64,000 nt of DNA. It comes from Emydura subglobosa (taxonomy: Eukaryota; Chordata; Testudines; Chelidae). The notes beneath the pieces are model-generated. The model was not told the DNA's origin. It was given only the letters and a program-made list of their open reading frames with translations, and made no database searches. The position numbers and the translations under genes were made by a program. Below are positions 1 through 60,200 of this stretch, piece after piece. The stretch is from assembly GCA_007922225.1 (NCBI GenBank), contig ML679962.1, forward strand, positions 37,277,863 through 37,341,862. Reading direction: 5' to 3'. Every line of letters begins with the position of its first letter. Position 1 is the first letter of the stretch.

Positions 1-1268
1 CTGTACGTGATGAGTAGGCCTTTTGGGATGAAGTCACGTTACCAATTAGCTTCTTCTCTCAACAACACATTAACCTGATAGAGATAGGAGGATATCGGTA
101 GGGGAGCGTCCAAATCTGACCTCAGCGATCTTGCACTAACATATGCTATATGCAAGGAGAGTAGGGAGCCTTTACGCACCCGGGGCCTCACCCAACTCAC
201 CCTGTAGTCAACAGGACTCTTTTCACTGAATTCCGGGGAGGGTTCAGGTCCCCGCTGGGATACACACAACTCACAGCAGCTACCACAAGAGGGCCCCCAG
301 ATCCTACCGCCATTTGCACACGCTGGCCCGCACACTCACTGTGCAACCCACAGAGCCAGCAGAGGAGAAGGAGGTGGAGCTGTGTGCAGAGTGGACGTGG
401 CTAGGAGTGGGCCGTATTCTGCGTGGCTAGCTGGTTGGGAGTGGGGCTGAATCTCTCTTGTGCATAGCAGTTTCCCACCCAGTTGAGACCAATGCGGCAT
501 GTGGCCCGCACAGTCCTAATGTGTTGGGGGAAATAATGATCTCATCCTAAAAATCTGCCGCCAATTTCTGAAGAGAATGACCAAGCTCTGTTCCCAGAGC
601 CGAGCTGACGTCAGCCATGATGCTGGTGCCCAAAGCGAGGCCGGAAACCGGAGGCCACCAGTTAAGTGGCCATCTTAACTGCACAGGGAAAGCCCACTGT
701 TTGCCCAAAAGGACAAGAAACAATGATCCGCGTGTATTTTCATGCGTCTAAGGGCATAGGCGACCGGTAACTGCTGAGATGGGGGGAGGAGGCAGGTAAA
801 TGTTGCCCTCACCATGGGCCACTTCCTGGTGACTGCCAAGGCGCCCTCCAGCCACACCCTCTTGATCACGGCGCCCACCGTTGAGGCCGGCCCTGCCATG
901 GTTGCCTTAGGGAAAATGGCACCCTGGGCGAACTTGTATTTTGGTGCCCTGGGCCCTGCTGTCTCCTCCAGCCCCCCAGACCCTGGATGCCTCCCCCGGT
1001 CCCCGACTCATCCCCTGCTGCCTCCCTCGGGTGCCTCTAGCCCCCCACCCCTCAGCTCGCTTCCCTGCTCTGGGCCCCATCTCGTGCGGCTCAGTGGGAG
1101 CGCTCGCAGCTCAGTTAGCCCGACTCCCACCCTGGCAGACATCTGGGGGGAATGTGACCCCATGTGCCCCTCTCACACGTTTCCTACACCTAAGTGTATC
1201 ATAAGCCAACGGAGACTGGCCAGCGTCAGGTTATCAGAGGAGCAGCCAGCAATGCCCTTCTCCTGTAC
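1..1268 (-). other. DOCK11: DOCK11 intron 13 (partial)
   Basis: The next DOCK11 exon, which should continue the family sequence after NSDPGK, is not found here, so this stretch is intron reaching past the window edge. It contains a C-rich stretch at about 950-1150 but no repeat or gene that I recognise. Confidence 0.7.
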
Positions 1269-49193
<47,925 letters not shown>

Positions 49194-49199
49194 CTACCC

Positions 49200-50145
49200 T
49201 ACCCAGCTGGGGCGGTGACACCACTGGACAGAGCCAGGCTGTACCAGAAGTCACCTACCCCAGGACAGACCCCACAGAGACCACAACAGAACCCCACCGG
49301 CCGTCGCCGACAGCCCCCAGCTCACATCTCTCCAGCACGTCCTTCAGGATCTACGACCTGTCCTCGCAGATGATCCCTCCTGGCTCACAGCTGTGGGAGG
49401 CAGACCCCTCCTGGCTTACAGACAGCCCCCCACCCTGCAGCAAACACTCACCAACAACTGTACACCCTACAACAAGAACACTAACCCAGGGACCGATCCC
49501 TGCAACAAACCCCGTTGTCAGCTCTGCCCGCACCTCGACCCTAGTGACACCATCTCACAGGTCCTAACCGCATCAGCCACACCCTCAGGAGCTCATTGAC
49601 CTGCACATCTACTAATGTAACATATGCCATCATGTGCCAGCAAAACCCCTCTGCCATGTGCATTGGCCACACCGGGCTGTCACTGCGCAAACCAATAAAT
49701 GGACACAAATCAGACACAGAAATGGTATCATCCATAAACCAGTCGGAGAGCACTTCCATCTCCCAGGACGCGCTGTAGCTGACTTGAAAGTTGCCATGCT
49801 TCTACAAAAAAACTTCAGACTTCAGCAAGAAACTGCAGAGCTGGAACAATTAGACTGGGTCTGAACAGGGACTTGGAATGGTTCTCTCATGACAAGAAGT
49901 AATTGGCACTGTTCACACATACTCACCTTCTAATCAATGCTTGTGACTAGGCCTCATCTACTCTAACTGAATGGGCTTTGCTAACAACTTCCCTCCCCAT
50001 TGTTGTTCCTTACCCTTGGATGTATATATACACCCCCTATCTGATTTCTGTTTCTTGCATCTGACGAAGCAGGCTGCAGCCCAAGAAAGCTGGTGCCTGC
50101 AGAAATTAAATTTGGTAGTCTTTAAAGTGCTACAGGGCTCTGGTT
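49200..50145 (+). mobile_element. Penelope-like element, 3' (GIY-YIG) part, decayed
   Basis: Plus-strand frames encode, in order, RQPPTLQQTLTNN, a Cys-rich linker CNKPRCQLCPHL, a GIY-YIG-like segment AMCIGHTGLSLRKPINGHKS, HKPVGEHFHLPGRAVADLKV, ETAELEQL and LNRDLEWFSHDKK with stop near 49902. This is the C-terminal endonuclease end of Penelope-like retroelements. The pieces lie in different frames (breaks near 49560-49600 and 49735), so it is dead. The usual Arg in the SLRxRINGH block is Pro here. The 3' tail ends 'gtagtctttaaagtgctaca'. The reverse transcriptase part is absent (5' truncation). Confidence 0.82.
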
Positions 50146-50440
50146 GATAAAGCTCTTTGTTCCTTCCCTACCTAGCAACCAATCCAACCCTTGCCAGTGC
50201 AATCGGGGGAGAAATGGGTAGCATCTTTATTGCAGATTCTGAGCACACAGCGCGCTCTACTGGAAACAAGCTTTATTTCTTTAGTAAGTCTCAGGCACAG
50301 TAGCTACTGCTGCTCACCATCTGTACAGAATCCATACAGGGTGCGGGCCATGCAGGTTACCTAGTCACACCTGCTAGTCAATATTCTTTTTATGTTTATG
50401 TCCAAACCTAATCAGTGCGGTTTTTTTTAAAAGAAAAACA

Positions 50441-50525
50441 ATGAAACTTGCCAAATAATGTAAATATTATTCAACCATCAGCATTAATGCTAAATGGCCA
50501 ATTATTTGACTATGACAAGTTTCAT
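50441..50525. repeat. 85 bp nested palindrome
   Basis: Outer arms atgaaacttg (50441-50450) and caagtttcat (50516-50525), inner arms caaataat (50452-50459) and attatttg (50501-50508), and a central palindrome gcattaatgc (50481-50490). Confidence 0.8.
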
Positions 50526-51517
50526 GAAGTTTCTCTACTAATTTATGCAGATTCACCTCCACCTTGTACCACTAATTAATATGCACAAAAATATACACAT
50601 TTCAAACAAATTCTGAGTAAAATATTCACCAGTAATTAATTATCTGGCTCTGAACCTCACCTGTGAATATCACTTAAATAGGTGACCCAGAAACATGCAG
50701 CCAAAGTCTACTTTCCTCCTTCTGCAAGACCCACAATAAATCAAAAGGCAAATAGACACAGGTCTTTGGTGTCTCTAGGTCACGGTATCAGACTGAATGT
50801 TTTCCCTTGTATTTTTAAATATATGGCTGCTTAGACTGTGATCTCTGATGCAGGAACCTAGTTGTCATGCTCCCTGCATTGTGAATATTACTGTGATGCA
50901 AATAAGAAGTCATGGCAACATGTCTGAAGTTCCACAGGTGTCACCAAAAGCTGGTGCAGCGTAGCAGACAACATAGCTGCCATAGTGTCTCGGGGCAGTG
51001 TGTGCAGACATAAGGGGCTGTAGCTTTCTTGGATTGTGCTCATACACCCTGCAGTGCACAAACCCCGCAAGGGATAACATTATAGGCCTGGCCAGGTAAC
51101 ACACCAGATTGATTTTGCTAGCCTTTAAACTGACAGGGAAATGTCAGAGTCAGAGCACCTGACCAAGACATGTATGCATGGGGCTTCAGAGATCAGACTG
51201 GGCTGGTGCTTGGAGACCTGGCATCATGGAAAAAGCAGAGTCCTACTATTCGTCACTGATACAGCAGCCCAACTTGGTGCCCTATTCCACATTTGCTCAG
51301 GAGAAGGGCAGTGTTTGGATAAACCGATCACCTGACGCACATTCAAAGTTGTGTATATATGCCACTGTGGAGAGAGTTTAGTCTCAGCTACTAAGAGTTT
51401 AGGACAAGTTTGTGTTTACATTGATTTTTTTTTTCCTGCGTGTTTCTTTAGGCAAAGAGTTTCCTTGTTACATTGTCTCATTGTTTCCTTGTACTTCCCA
51501 GCTGTTATCACCCATCT

Positions 51518-51605
51518 TGGACTGTAAGCTCCCTGGGGCAGGGACTGTCATTTTATTCTGTTTGTACAGTGCCTGGCAGAATGGGGTTCTGGGGCTACTG
51601 TAACA
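51518..51605 (+). repeat. LINE 3'-end type repeat
   Basis: 'actgtaagctccctggggcagggactgtcattttattctgtttgtacagtgcctggcagaatggggttctgg' is a well-preserved copy of the motif also found inverted at 59390-59560. Confidence 0.7.
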
Positions 51606-52699
51606 CAAATCAGATTGCGTAGAGACCATTCCTTTGCTTTACCATCCCCACGTTGAGAGTATAAATTTATTTATTTAAAAGGAAAGAACAGCATGTTCCC
51701 ATCCAGCTTTGAACATCTGGGAAGCAAGTGGATGGTGGTTGCAGAAAGCAGTAATTTCCTTTCCAGGAATTGCCTGATTACAGGTACATGCTGTTCTTGA
51801 AGAGGCACCCATGGCTACTGAATGTTCACTAGTGTAACATGCATTTCACTATAGCTAAGTTAGGATCTGCTCATTCTAGTGGAAGCAGCAAGGGCTTCTG
51901 TCGTCAAAGGCTGCGAAAACCCAACTGCCTCTCCAAGCTCCGCTTTTAGAACAGCGTTCAAACGTCATGAATCCTTTTATCTGACACTATGCTTGTTGGG
52001 AGTGATTGTGGAAGCTGAAAGACACCAGAAGTGTCAGAGAAACACATGCCTTTCCTACAGACTTTGGCAACTGCCTCCCAAGAAGGCAGGCTTTATGCAG
52101 TAACTAAAGTCCATGGTCTAAAGGCAGGAGCTGGCTGCAGCACAGATAGAGGGATTTGGAGGGATGTATTGTTCCGGAATCTGTGATCATGCTGGCTTGT
52201 TCTACTGATTCTCAGCTAGTTCTTTCCTTGCAGGTATTTCCTCTGAGCAGGAATTATTCCTTCCTACAAGGATGATTCCTCTCCACTTCTGTTCATTTCT
52301 TGGGATTTGTTTGGCTTGGCAGGGAGGGGCTGAGAGTTGCCATATTTTAGGTGGGATTTTGTCTGCACAGCCATTAATGGTGATTCCCACTGATGAAAAG
52401 AAACGAGTTAGTCTGTATGCCATGGGAGGAAGACCTCAGGAATGACAGGAAATGCCTCCTTTTAAGTGTCTCACATCCCTCTGAGAAACCCCCACGCAGC
52501 TGAGCCAGGTCTGATTCCTTCAGCCGCAGGTGCCCATGGGTCATATCTGACCTCCTGGGAACAGCTGGTACACTCCACAGCTCTGTGGTGCTGAGGTAGG
52601 GCGCAGAGGCCTGAACGGACAAAACTGTAGGTTGTTTTCATGTGGTTTGTTGTAGCCAAGTATTCAATGATCCACCAACTTCAGGCGGAGTGAAGATGA

Positions 52700-52790
52700 T
52701 GTTTATTACTTCTCTGATAGTAGCACCTTCATGCAGGATCAGGGCACCACTGTGCCAAGCACTGTACAGAGTAGGCTAGGCCAATCTCTG
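52700..52790 (-). repeat. LINE 3'-end type repeat (inverted)
   Basis: 'tgtttattacttctctgatagtagcacc...ccactgtgccaagcactgtacagagtagg' is a diverged inverted copy of the same motif. Confidence 0.5.
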
Positions 52791-53299
52791 AAAAGTTGTC
52801 TAGTTTAAGATGCAACTATGGGTATGGAGTAGGAAGGAGCAAGAGACTAAGGGAAATAACAGTGGCACGATGCATAAGCAGACTGGCTGTGGGCACAGCT
52901 CACTGGTAACAAGGTGTGTGTTTTTTTGTTTTTTTTTTTATACCGAGGTATCTAAACGGTTGAATCACAACATAGTTCAGAAACCATGAGAGCTGAAAGT
53001 ACCAGTTTTACTTAACGTAGATATATAGCAATGAATGCAGAGCTAAAACGTGTTTGGTGTATAAGACTGTCTCGATCAGAAATAGTCTGAAAATGAATGA
53101 TATTTTCCAAGTGTCTGTGACCAATTTTTAATGATACATCTTTGTTCTCTGAAATGATTTTAACCATCAATAACATTTCATGGGTTATGTTGCCCAGAAT
53201 GTTATTTCATTGGTACATTATATGAATATTTACAAAGACTTGCAAATTCAGTAGCTCTAAATGAACAAAAAGACAACTTAAAACTTTTTAAATTACAAT

Positions 53300-53452
53300 G
53301 CTTAAAAAAAATATGTAAACAGTTTATTTTACATTGTTGTAAAATATAAGAATTGTTTCTAATGCAGCTTCATTTTTTTTAGGTGAGCATTGCATGGTGC
53401 TCATGAATAAGGAATGAAAGAATTCTTTACATAGAAATATTGTGCTCCAGTG

Positions 53453-53483
<31 letters not shown>

Positions 53484-54135
53484 AAGGAACCTAAATGCAC
53501 AATTAAAAGACAACAAAAATTTTCACGTCCTGAAAATTGACAAATTTATAAAAACGATTAACACATTGTTATTGACCCATCAGAAACTTGCATAACTTAG
53601 ATATTCTGAGTTACAACTACCACAAATTCAAAATATATCACCTTCCTTAGAAATGGAATTTTGTGCAAAGAGACTGCATTTTTTTTTCAAGCTAGACCAT
53701 TTAGCATTTTTTTAAATTTATTTTCCCCTCCCCCATTTAGTGGCCACAAGCACCACTAAATAAATTAACTCTTGATATATGTTCAACGTAGTGCATGTAA
53801 CCAAGAAGGCACACACATGTGTGAATATATTAACATATTTTCATGCAGAAATCTGTGCATGTTCACAATTATGTAGCAAAACAATGGCATTTAGAAAATG
53901 TAGAGCCTATTTGTTTGGCATGGTTACTATGATACATTTCTTTCTATTCTACAAGCCCAGGTGTTAATAGGTTGACTACTTCCCAAGAGGTCTGATAACT
54001 GAATAACTTTAAAATAAAGATTTAAAAGTAAATCAGCCTGGGATGCTATTACGTTAGATACTTTGCTTCTGTCCATGTCATCTATGGAATTTTACTCCCA
54101 GAGTACCAGATTTTAATGCTATCAGCTACAAATAA
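53300..54135 (-). other. WDR44: probable WDR44 3'UTR
   Basis: A+T-rich sequence directly after the WDR44 stop. Minus-strand AATAAA signals occur at 53717-53722 and 53323-53328; either could end the transcript. The end is not proven, and an (AT)n run at 53457-53483 lies inside. Confidence 0.45.
53457..53483. repeat. (AT)n microsatellite
   Basis: Uninterrupted alternating AT over about 26 bp. Confidence 0.95.
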
Positions 54136-54230
54136 TTAAGATACATTTTTCTTTTTGTTAATGAAGACTTTGATTGCTCCAGTAAAGTCAGCCGATAAAA
54201 GCACTTCTGTGTGATCTGTCTTCAAAGCAC
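54136..54230 (-). CDS. WDR44: WDR44 last coding exon
   Basis: 95 nt: two bases complete a split Gly, then ALKTDHTEVLLSADFTGAIK, VFINKKKNVS and TAA. Acceptor ACTAAG. It forms the closing strand of the propeller. Confidence 0.94.
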
Positions 54231-57200
54231 CTTAGTAAAGGAAAAGAAAGAATTTAGTTGATTTTAAAAGAAAACTGCTTATTAAAACTAAGCTACCAAC
54301 TGCAATGGAAGGTCCAGTTTTCGACTGACGACGAGGTACAACATACCTTGTCCTCTCCATATTCCTGACCATGTTATGGTCAGTAGTTACCTCATTATTT
54401 GACAACACCATAAGCTATCTTTGGGTGAAGAACACTCTTTTTATTATGGGTTTTCAATGAGGCGCTCACTGGCCTGTCTGAATGGAAAAATATACACCTT
54501 CCTGATGAGGACTGGATGTCAGTGATATGTTCCTAAAGAGAAACTTGGGATTCCCCTCATTTGCACATTTCTAAACAATTTCTACAGAGTAATCGTTGGG
54601 TGTTTTTGTATCTTTTAAAGCACCTCATTAAAAAATGCCCACACTAACTGATGACCTACACTTTTCCTCTCAAGAGCATTATTTACACACTATGGCTCAA
54701 ATCTTGCCTCTGACCTTTTCAGCTGGTACCAAACACAGGTGGACATCAGCAACCTACCAGAAGGTATAGTGTCTGATGCTTCAGGATCGTCTCCCTTGCT
54801 TTCAGCTTCTTGTTTTTCAGAGGTTTCCAATGATACCATCAAACTGGGGTTTGGAGCAAAAATTGCTGATGTGACAACTGCATTGTGTGCTAAAGAAAGA
54901 TGGGAAAAATCCATTTTAAGATTAATTCATTTCAAGAAACACCAATTTTCTAAAATATAGCATGTTTAAATACAGAAAAAAAACCCGCAAGAATTTCAGT
55001 GCCAAAGTAGCTTAATGTAAACAAAACATCACCACCTGCATTTTCAGGGAATTCTGGCAGAGTTTGGGGCTAGGCGGCGAGTATTGTTGCTATCTTCAAC
55101 ATTTGAGGAAACACAAAGGGTCTCTACAACCACCCATCCCATTAATTAAGATACATACTAGGACCAACCGCCCAGACAGAACAAAAATTATACAAGAAAC
55201 TCCTCTTACTTTAGCTCCCTTCCCCACTAGAAGTCAGGTGTGTGTGTGTGCGTGTGCGTAAATGGGTGTTTGCTGCTCTTGTTTTCTTTATACTGATGTC
55301 ATGTTTTCTTATTTTAAGGAGAGGCAAGTTACAAAGCTTAAAATTTAAGCAATTCATTTAGTTTTTCAGAGTCAACTTGCTCTTTCCATACAACAGAAAC
55401 CTCTGGGATTTTGATATAGTAACTTTTTAAATAAATTAGACACCAATCAACATACGCTTCGATATTTATGGCCTTAGTTCCACGACTGAGCTAACAGCTC
55501 TGCTGACCTGCATGAATTACAGTGCACACAGAAACCTAGAGTTCCAACCCTGACTGAAGTTGGACTGATCTCGATGGATTATTTGAAAACTTTAAGTCCG
55601 TCTCTTTATCATCCCATTTATTCAGTTGTACATAGTCAAAAATTCTGGAGGATCTCTTCAGCTCTTCAAATGAAAAGTTTCATTATGAGCAAAGCTCAAA
55701 GTTATATATTACACCTTGCTTCTACAAACTTAATGCTTGTTTATATAAGGTTTATGAATCTGTGGGATTTTCCTTACAGTTTTTAATTGTTGCTGGCAAA
55801 GTAAAAGCCAAAAGACATCAAAAACATTCAATCCCTAAAACTGTACAAGCTTAGATAAAAACCAAAAGATATACAAGATCAAGTAAACAGAATTTACCTT
55901 TAATGCCTTCCCAGAAGTCATTACGGTCTCTCCTTACCGAAGTAAACTTGCTTAAGTCATGGTAGGTGCTCCAGATATAAACATATTTATCTTCTGAGCC
56001 ACTTACAATGTAAGTAAAATCATGGCTGAAGATACAAAAGAGAAAGACTTATTACCTTAATCTTTTGGCTCTTCCTCTCAGCACACTGCATTGCTTTCCT
56101 TAAAAGGACATGAAATCACAGAAAAGCACACACCTGCTGTTTAAAACTTAAAGAACAGAAATAGGAAATTATTCCACCACCATACAGAAAGACTATTACC
56201 AGTCAAATAAATGCCTCGTATCAGCAGCTAGAATGTAATAAAGGTGATTAGATCTGAAACCAGAAAAGGATTTGGACACTAGAACAGCAAGGAATCAATG
56301 TAAGCAATTGTGGAGAAACACGAGATACAATCAAAGTATTGTAGCTCCTTTACTTCAGTGGCAGCAAAACCACCACTTAAAACAAGAAACCCAGAGTCTA
56401 AAGACAGATCTATACCACAAACAAATTGGTATAACTACGTCGCTCGGGGCGTGAAAAAATCCACCCCTGAGCGATGCAGTTATATTGACTTAACCCTCGG
56501 TGCAGACAGTGCTATGTTGACGGGAGAGCTGTTCCTTTGACATACCTACCGCCTCTTGGAGAGGTGGATTAAGTAGTAGTAGTAGTGTCTTCACTAAAGC
56601 ACTACAGTGGTGTAGCTGCACTGATAAAAAGATACAGCAGCACAGCTGTAAGTGTAGATCTGCCCTAAAATGAGCAGTCCACTTAGCTTAGGTGCACAAC
56701 GGCAGATGTCTAGCCACCCTCCTCTGCACAAAATGCTCCCCAACAACTGAAAATGATAGCTGTGAAGCCCAACTTTGTGCCACTGCAAAGAAGTTACTGT
56801 CCTGCTGCTACTGCAACTGGAAGGGATTACACTATCCTAGTTTACTACTCTCAGTGACAAGTAAATCACTTTCATATGAAAGCACTGTGCTGTTTTTCTG
56901 CTGCTTCTGGCTGCAACCTGAAATAAGCACCTTGCAAGATACAAGTGACAGTGCAGCTTACCATACTATAGATATTTATGGTCTGTCAAACAGACCAGTA
57001 CCTAAAAGCACAAACTTTGTGTATGAAAGGCGGCAAAAATTACAGCCATTTGAGAAATAGTCTGTGATCATATGATGACAGACTGCCATAATGCATATAC
57101 AGGAGCACAGTCAAGGTAGTACATGCAATTCCTAAACTGAGAACCTAACTATGCTACCCCTATATTCTTGCTGCATAGTTTTGGTTTTTAAATGTAAGCA

Positions 57201-60200
57201 TATTTGAACTTTACACAACATACAGACCTGCTGGCGTGAACATCTCCCCCGCTACCACCACCACCTCTCCCACAGAGATACCTGGAATTTTTGTACACTT
57301 GTTCCTCTTTGGCAGCTGAGTGTGAGAAAAGAATCCCAGTGCAGATTTTGGGTTAAGCAGCCATAACGTAAGAACGGCCACACTGGGTCAGACCAATGGT
57401 CCGTCTAGCCCAGTGTCCTGTCTGCCGACAGTGGCTGTTATCGGATGCTTCAAGGAGAATGAACAGAACAGGGCAACCATCAAGTGATCGTTCCCTTGTC
57501 GTCTAGTCCCAGAATCTGGCCGTCAGAGGTTAGGGCTGTGTCTGGCCTGACTACCATGTATGGCGGTGGTTCCCAACCTGCAGCCCGTAGGGTCTTTCAA
57601 AGTGGCCTGCTGCTCCCCTCCCGCTGGCGGCAGAAGGGAGCCGCTGCCTAAGGACCCAGGCAGAGCACGTTGCCGTGGGGCTACAAGACCTGTGCAGTTT
57701 CCCTGCTGCAGCCAGGGGCACAGGAGATCAGCAAGGAGGCAGCCTCCTCGCTGAACTCCATCCATCTGGCTGTGAGGGGGTTAGGGGAAGGCGCTGCTGG
57801 CGGAGCAGACAAGACCCACCATGCTTGAGGAGGGGCAGGACCCTACAAATCAGTGCCTTGCAGTTTGGTCTGCACTTGGGGTAGGTCACCCACCGTGACT
57901 CAGCTGCCAGGCCATGTGCTTCAGTGTGTAGTGACAGTTCCTCATCTACACTAGTGCTTTGTCTGTGAGTGCATGACATACTGAGAGTGATTTGTGGGTG
58001 TAAAATAGTGAATGTAAAAATGAGCACAGTAGCATCAAAATGTTTACTTTAAATATGGAATGATTCGTAGTCCGTAACGCTGCATACGTCAATACATTTT
58101 TTATTAGCTGATAGACGGGTGGCCCTTCAGAGTTCTAAAAACAATATTTGTGGCCCTCAAGCCAAAAAGGTTGGGAACCCCTGAGGTATGGTATGTGTAA
58201 AAAGGGCCCCCCTTCTTCCTGCAGGCTCCCCAGGTTTTCAGTAGGAAGCTGACACCTCCATGCCTGACTGGAGTCAGAAGCTCAAAGGAGCTTAGTCAGG
58301 GAGAGTATATTATGCTTACTGGGCCAAACATTTCTCCCCTCACCAATGAGCTTTTGGTGGGTGAAGAATTCCTCCCACTCAGAAATGCAGGCAACTTGCT
58401 GATGGTGGTGGCATTAGCAGCGGTCAAGAGCCCTTTGCTTCCCTACAACAGATGGGGAAGGAAGAACCAAGACATCAGCAGCCTCAAAGACATGTTCTTC
58501 ATTAAAGGAAGAAACCTCAGAGAATTCTTCTTTCTCCTCACCCTCGCAACTAAGTACAGAGCTTATTCCATCCCTAGAGCTTCACCAGCATCCCTAGAGC
58601 TTCACCCTTCTGAGAGGGGCTTGGAGCCTGTGCGGTGCCAGCTGTGGATTAATGATGGAACACGACTCAAGAACTGGGAGTAATGGTGCTGGTGAGGGAC
58701 AGAGATAAAACATGAGAGCTCTCTCTGAGCAGCTCTGCCACGCCTGCCTGCAGCGTGGGTTTGTATTCTCCCCTTCCACACAACTCCCGTGGGATTTCTA
58801 GCAAACCAGCATTCAGGCTGCTCGGTTACATATTAGGTTACATACAGATATCCTCCAACCAGAGGATTCTGTACATTACCCATAACAGAGTTCTAGGAGA
58901 TCCACGAAGTGTGTTGCTGTAACACATTCTACATATTTCCACTTCTTACCTGAAGCTGGCTTTGATTTGGCTGCTGCTGTTGACATAACCTTTGTATTTC
59001 ATGGACAAGGACAAATCTCTTAGGTCGTACAGTCTGATTCTGGAGTCATTTGATGTCACAAGTATCTAGAAGTGAAACAAAAATGTTGCAGACATTTAGA
59101 AACAGCTTTCCAATTTAAAATTCATATAAAAAGGCAAATTACACTAAGCACAAACCTTTAGCAAACAATGCTGCATACACAAAAGATCATCATAGCTCAT
59201 TCAAACCACAAAGCAGCAGAATTTCCAGGTACTTAAGGAGGAAAGTAAGTGCCAGTCTGTTTATCACATACATCTATCCCAGAAAAACTGGTACGATGAT
59301 ATTTCCACGTTTTTGTCATATCAAACAAGAGATACATGACCTCCTCACCCAAGTTGGTTAGGGACCAAGCCAAATAAATAGTGTTACTTTAGTGCCTAGG
59401 AGTCCCGGTCATGGACTAGGACCCCATTGAGCTAAGTGCTGTACAAACACAGGACAGAGAGAAAACCCTTGCTTTAAGGAGCTTCCAATTTAAGTATAAG
59501 ACAAGAGTCAACAGATGGGGGGAGCACAAGGAAGCAATGAGTCAGTATTGGTCCGCATGATAGGCAGCAGTCTCAGCACACCAGTGGCCTAACTACTATC
59601 AAGTTTTTTGTTGGATCACGTCAAAGGAGAGTTTTAAGGAGGGATCTGTAGGGGGTTAACAAGGTAGCTCTGCAAATGTTTACAGGAGTAGGAGGAATTT
59701 TTATAGGACTGGCTCTTCCCAAGCGTGATGGGCAGCATGGGAGAAAGCACAAAGGCGCCTGATTGAAAATCTGAACAAGTGGGAGATGGAGGCTGGCAAC
59801 CTCGGCTGACTGGAGGTGGGAGTCAACTGCTCAGTAGCAAGAGATAAGTAGGGTGAGGACTGACCATGAAGGGCCTTGAAAGTGAAGATAAGTAATTTAT
59901 GTTTGATCAGATAGAGAACGGGGAGCCAGTGAAGATGTTTAAAGAGAGGAGTGATATGGCCAAAACAACGGGCTACGAAAATGGTCTCTAACAGCATTCT
60001 GAATGGATATGAACAAGGCAAGATTGCATGTGCCATGGCCAGAGAAGGATGCTGTTATTGAGACGTGAGATGAGAGCCAGAACATGTGCTTTGGCTCTGC
60101 AGATAGATAGGAAAAGCTGTATTGTAAAGATGTTATGCAGGAGGAATCTGCAAGATTTAGACACAGCCTGGGTGTGAGGACTGAATAAAAGATGGCACCC

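Larger units (their letters stand above)
50146..53299. other. intergenic region between DOCK11 and WDR44
   Basis: No gene recognised. It contains a nested hairpin at 50441-50525, a LINE-end repeat at 51518-51605, a second one at 52700-52790, and a poly-T/AT-rich stretch around 52917-52940. The WDR44 3'UTR may extend some way in from the right. Confidence 0.6.
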
